NCBI GenBank assembly: GCA_015663855.1
Contig: DQRJ01000003.1
Coordinates: 1 to 6,356 of the forward strand
Length of the DNA: 6,356 nucleotides
Source: Flavobacteriales bacterium
GTDB lineage: Bacteria > Bacteroidota > Bacteroidia > Flavobacteriales_D > Sanyastnellaceae
Direction of reading: 5' to 3'
Of the stretch, positions 5,143 through 6,356 are shown piece by piece (position 1 is the stretch's first letter; every line of letters begins with the position of its first letter). Below the pieces are notes generated by a model. That model was not told the origin of the DNA, made no database searches, and saw only the letters and a list, made by a program, of their open reading frames with translations. A program made the translations under genes and the position numbers.

Positions 5143-6356
5143 ATGTCGAAGAATCTAGTCATAGTCGAGTCACCTGCGAAGGCGAAAACCATTGAAGGAT
5201 ACTTAGGAAAAGACTTTATTGTGAAGTCTAGTTTCGGTCACATCCGCGACCTGCCAAAGGGTAACAAGGCAATCGACATCGAGAATAACTTCACTCCTAA
5301 GTATGAAATTAGCGATGATAAGAAGAAAGTAATCGCTGATCTCAAAAAAGCGATGAAGGGAACTGATATGGTATGGCTCGCGACTGATGAAGACCGCGAA
5401 GGAGAAGCTATTTCATGGCACCTAGTCGAAGCACTAGGCCTTAAGCCAGAGAACACTAAACGTATTGTCTTCCACGAAATAACGAAAAGTGCTATCCTTA
5501 AAGCAATTGAAAATCCAAGATCCGTAGACACGAATCTTGTGAACGCTCAACAAGCGAGAAGGATACTCGATAGACTTGTGGGATTTGAACTAAGCCCTGT
5601 TCTTTGGAAAAAGGTAAAGCCAAGCCTCAGCGCAGGAAGAGTTCAAAGTGTGGGCGTTAGAATTATCGTTGATAGAGAGAGAGAAATTGATGCTCACCTG
5701 GCATCATCTAAATTCAGAGTTGTTGGAGAATTCACAACTGCACATGGGAAAAACTTAAAAGCAGAGTGCAAGTCTCGTTTTAAGACTGAAGACGAAGCTC
5801 TAGCTTTTTTGAACGCTTGCGTAGGCAGTTCTCACACTATCAAGTCACTCGAGACTAAGCCCGCTAAAAAGAAACCTACCGCTCCATTTACTACCTCTAC
5901 TTTACAACAAGAAGCATCTAGAAAGCTTGGTTTTTCTGTTTCTAGAACTATGAGTGTCGCCCAAAAACTTTATGAGGCTGGTCGTATCACATATATGAGA
6001 ACTGACTCCGTAACATTGAGCGAATCAGCTCTCGATGGGGCAGCGAAAGCTATCAGTTCTGCATATGGAGATGAATACTGTGAGAGAAGGACTTTCGCGA
6101 ATAAATCTAAAGGTGCTCAAGAGGCTCACGAGGCGATTCGTCCTACAGATTTCTCTGTGAATTCACATAACGGAAAAGTTGAAGAAGAAAAGCTCTACGC
6201 ATTGATTTGGAAGCGCGCTATCGCATCCCAGATGTCTGACGCGCGACTTGAAAAAACTACTGTCACCATCGATGTTAGCGGAAGCGAAGAAGTTTTCGTA
6301 GCTCGTGGAGAGGTTATCACTTTCGAAGGATTCCTCAAGGTTTACCTCGAAGGAAC
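5143..6356 (+). CDS. topA: DNA topoisomerase I (TopA), 5' part; gene continues past window end
   Basis: TopA is the type IA topoisomerase that relaxes negative supercoils through a 5'-phosphotyrosine link. The window holds the first 404 codons, with no stop before the edge. The start MSKNLVIVESPAKAKTIEGYLG is the usual Toprim N-terminus, with Glu9 as the general acid. DEDREGEA (83-89) supplies the metal ligands Asp82, Asp84 and Glu86 (within ATDEDREGEAISWHL). LSAGRVQSVGVR (162-173) and GRITYMRTDS (280-289) follow, with catalytic Tyr284 and Arg286, then EAHEAIRPTD (327-336). All active-site residues are present. The remaining domains, including any zinc or Lys-rich C-terminus, lie outside. The gene is divergent from miaB with 149 bases between the two starts. 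It has no Shine-Dalgarno (A-rich GAAAAACAACACTC before ATG) and no clear TAnnTTTG promoter. Confidence 0.97.
   Translation, partial: MSKNLVIVESPAKAKTIEGYLGKDFIVKSSFGHIRDLPKGNKAIDIENNFTPKYEISDDKKKVIADLKKAMKGTDMVWLATDEDREGEAISWHLVEALGLKPENTKRIVFHEITKSAILKAIENPRSVDTNLVNAQQARRILDRLVGFELSPVLWKKVKPSLSAGRVQSVGVRIIVDREREIDAHLASSKFRVVGEFTTAHGKNLKAECKSRFKTEDEALAFLNACVGSSHTIKSLETKPAKKKPTAPFTTSTLQQEASRKLGFSVSRTMSVAQKLYEAGRITYMRTDSVTLSESALDGAAKAISSAYGDEYCERRTFANKSKGAQEAHEAIRPTDFSVNSHNGKVEEEKLYALIWKRAIASQMSDARLEKTTVTIDVSGSEEVFVARGEVITFEGFLKVYLEG

Noticed and set aside
5238..5531. Open frame on the minus strand opposite topA
   Set aside because: It lies wholly within the strongly conserved Toprim coding region of topA and its translation resembles no protein family.

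Overview
The window looks like a chromosomal housekeeping region from a member of the Bacteroidota, most likely Flavobacteriia or a close relative. Four things point there. The gene order miaB - sigma-54 activator - lptE - TPR-like protein - secG - groES - (groEL) is, from memory, a conserved Bacteroidota arrangement. The LptE and TPR-like proteins are of the type found in that phylum. None of the start codons has a convincing Shine-Dalgarno sequence. Two intergenic regions carry perfect matches to the Bacteroidota -7 promoter element TAnnTTTG. No sequence search was possible, so the taxonomic call rests on these features.

Layout: six complete genes lie on the minus strand. Reading in the direction of transcription they are miaB (tRNA methylthiotransferase, 4993-3533), a stand-alone sigma-54 activator (3525-2257), lptE (LPS transport lipoprotein, 2260-1766, ATGA overlap with the activator), a TPR-like cytoplasmic protein of unknown function (1755-778), secG (767-417) and, after a 126-base spacer, groES (290-15). 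The last three bases of the minus strand (3-1) are probably the ATG of groEL. The opposite end holds the divergent 5' part of topA (DNA topoisomerase I, from 5143, running off the window). There are no RNA genes, mobile elements or CRISPR arrays, and no gene-free stretch longer than 149 bases.

The first five minus-strand genes have gaps of 7, -4, 10 and 10 bases and probably form one transcription unit. It would start at a promoter just upstream of miaB (TTTG-N20-TATATTTG). groES-groEL has its own candidate promoter in the secG-groES spacer. The group combines tRNA modification, transcription control, outer-membrane LPS assembly, Sec translocation and protein folding.

I found no new defence, mobile or biosynthetic system. 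The points most worth a second look are the two abutting palindromes at the miaB promoter, the sensor-less sigma-54 activator coupled to lptE with an unusual middle segment, and the uncharacterised TPR-like protein with a charged, probably disordered centre.
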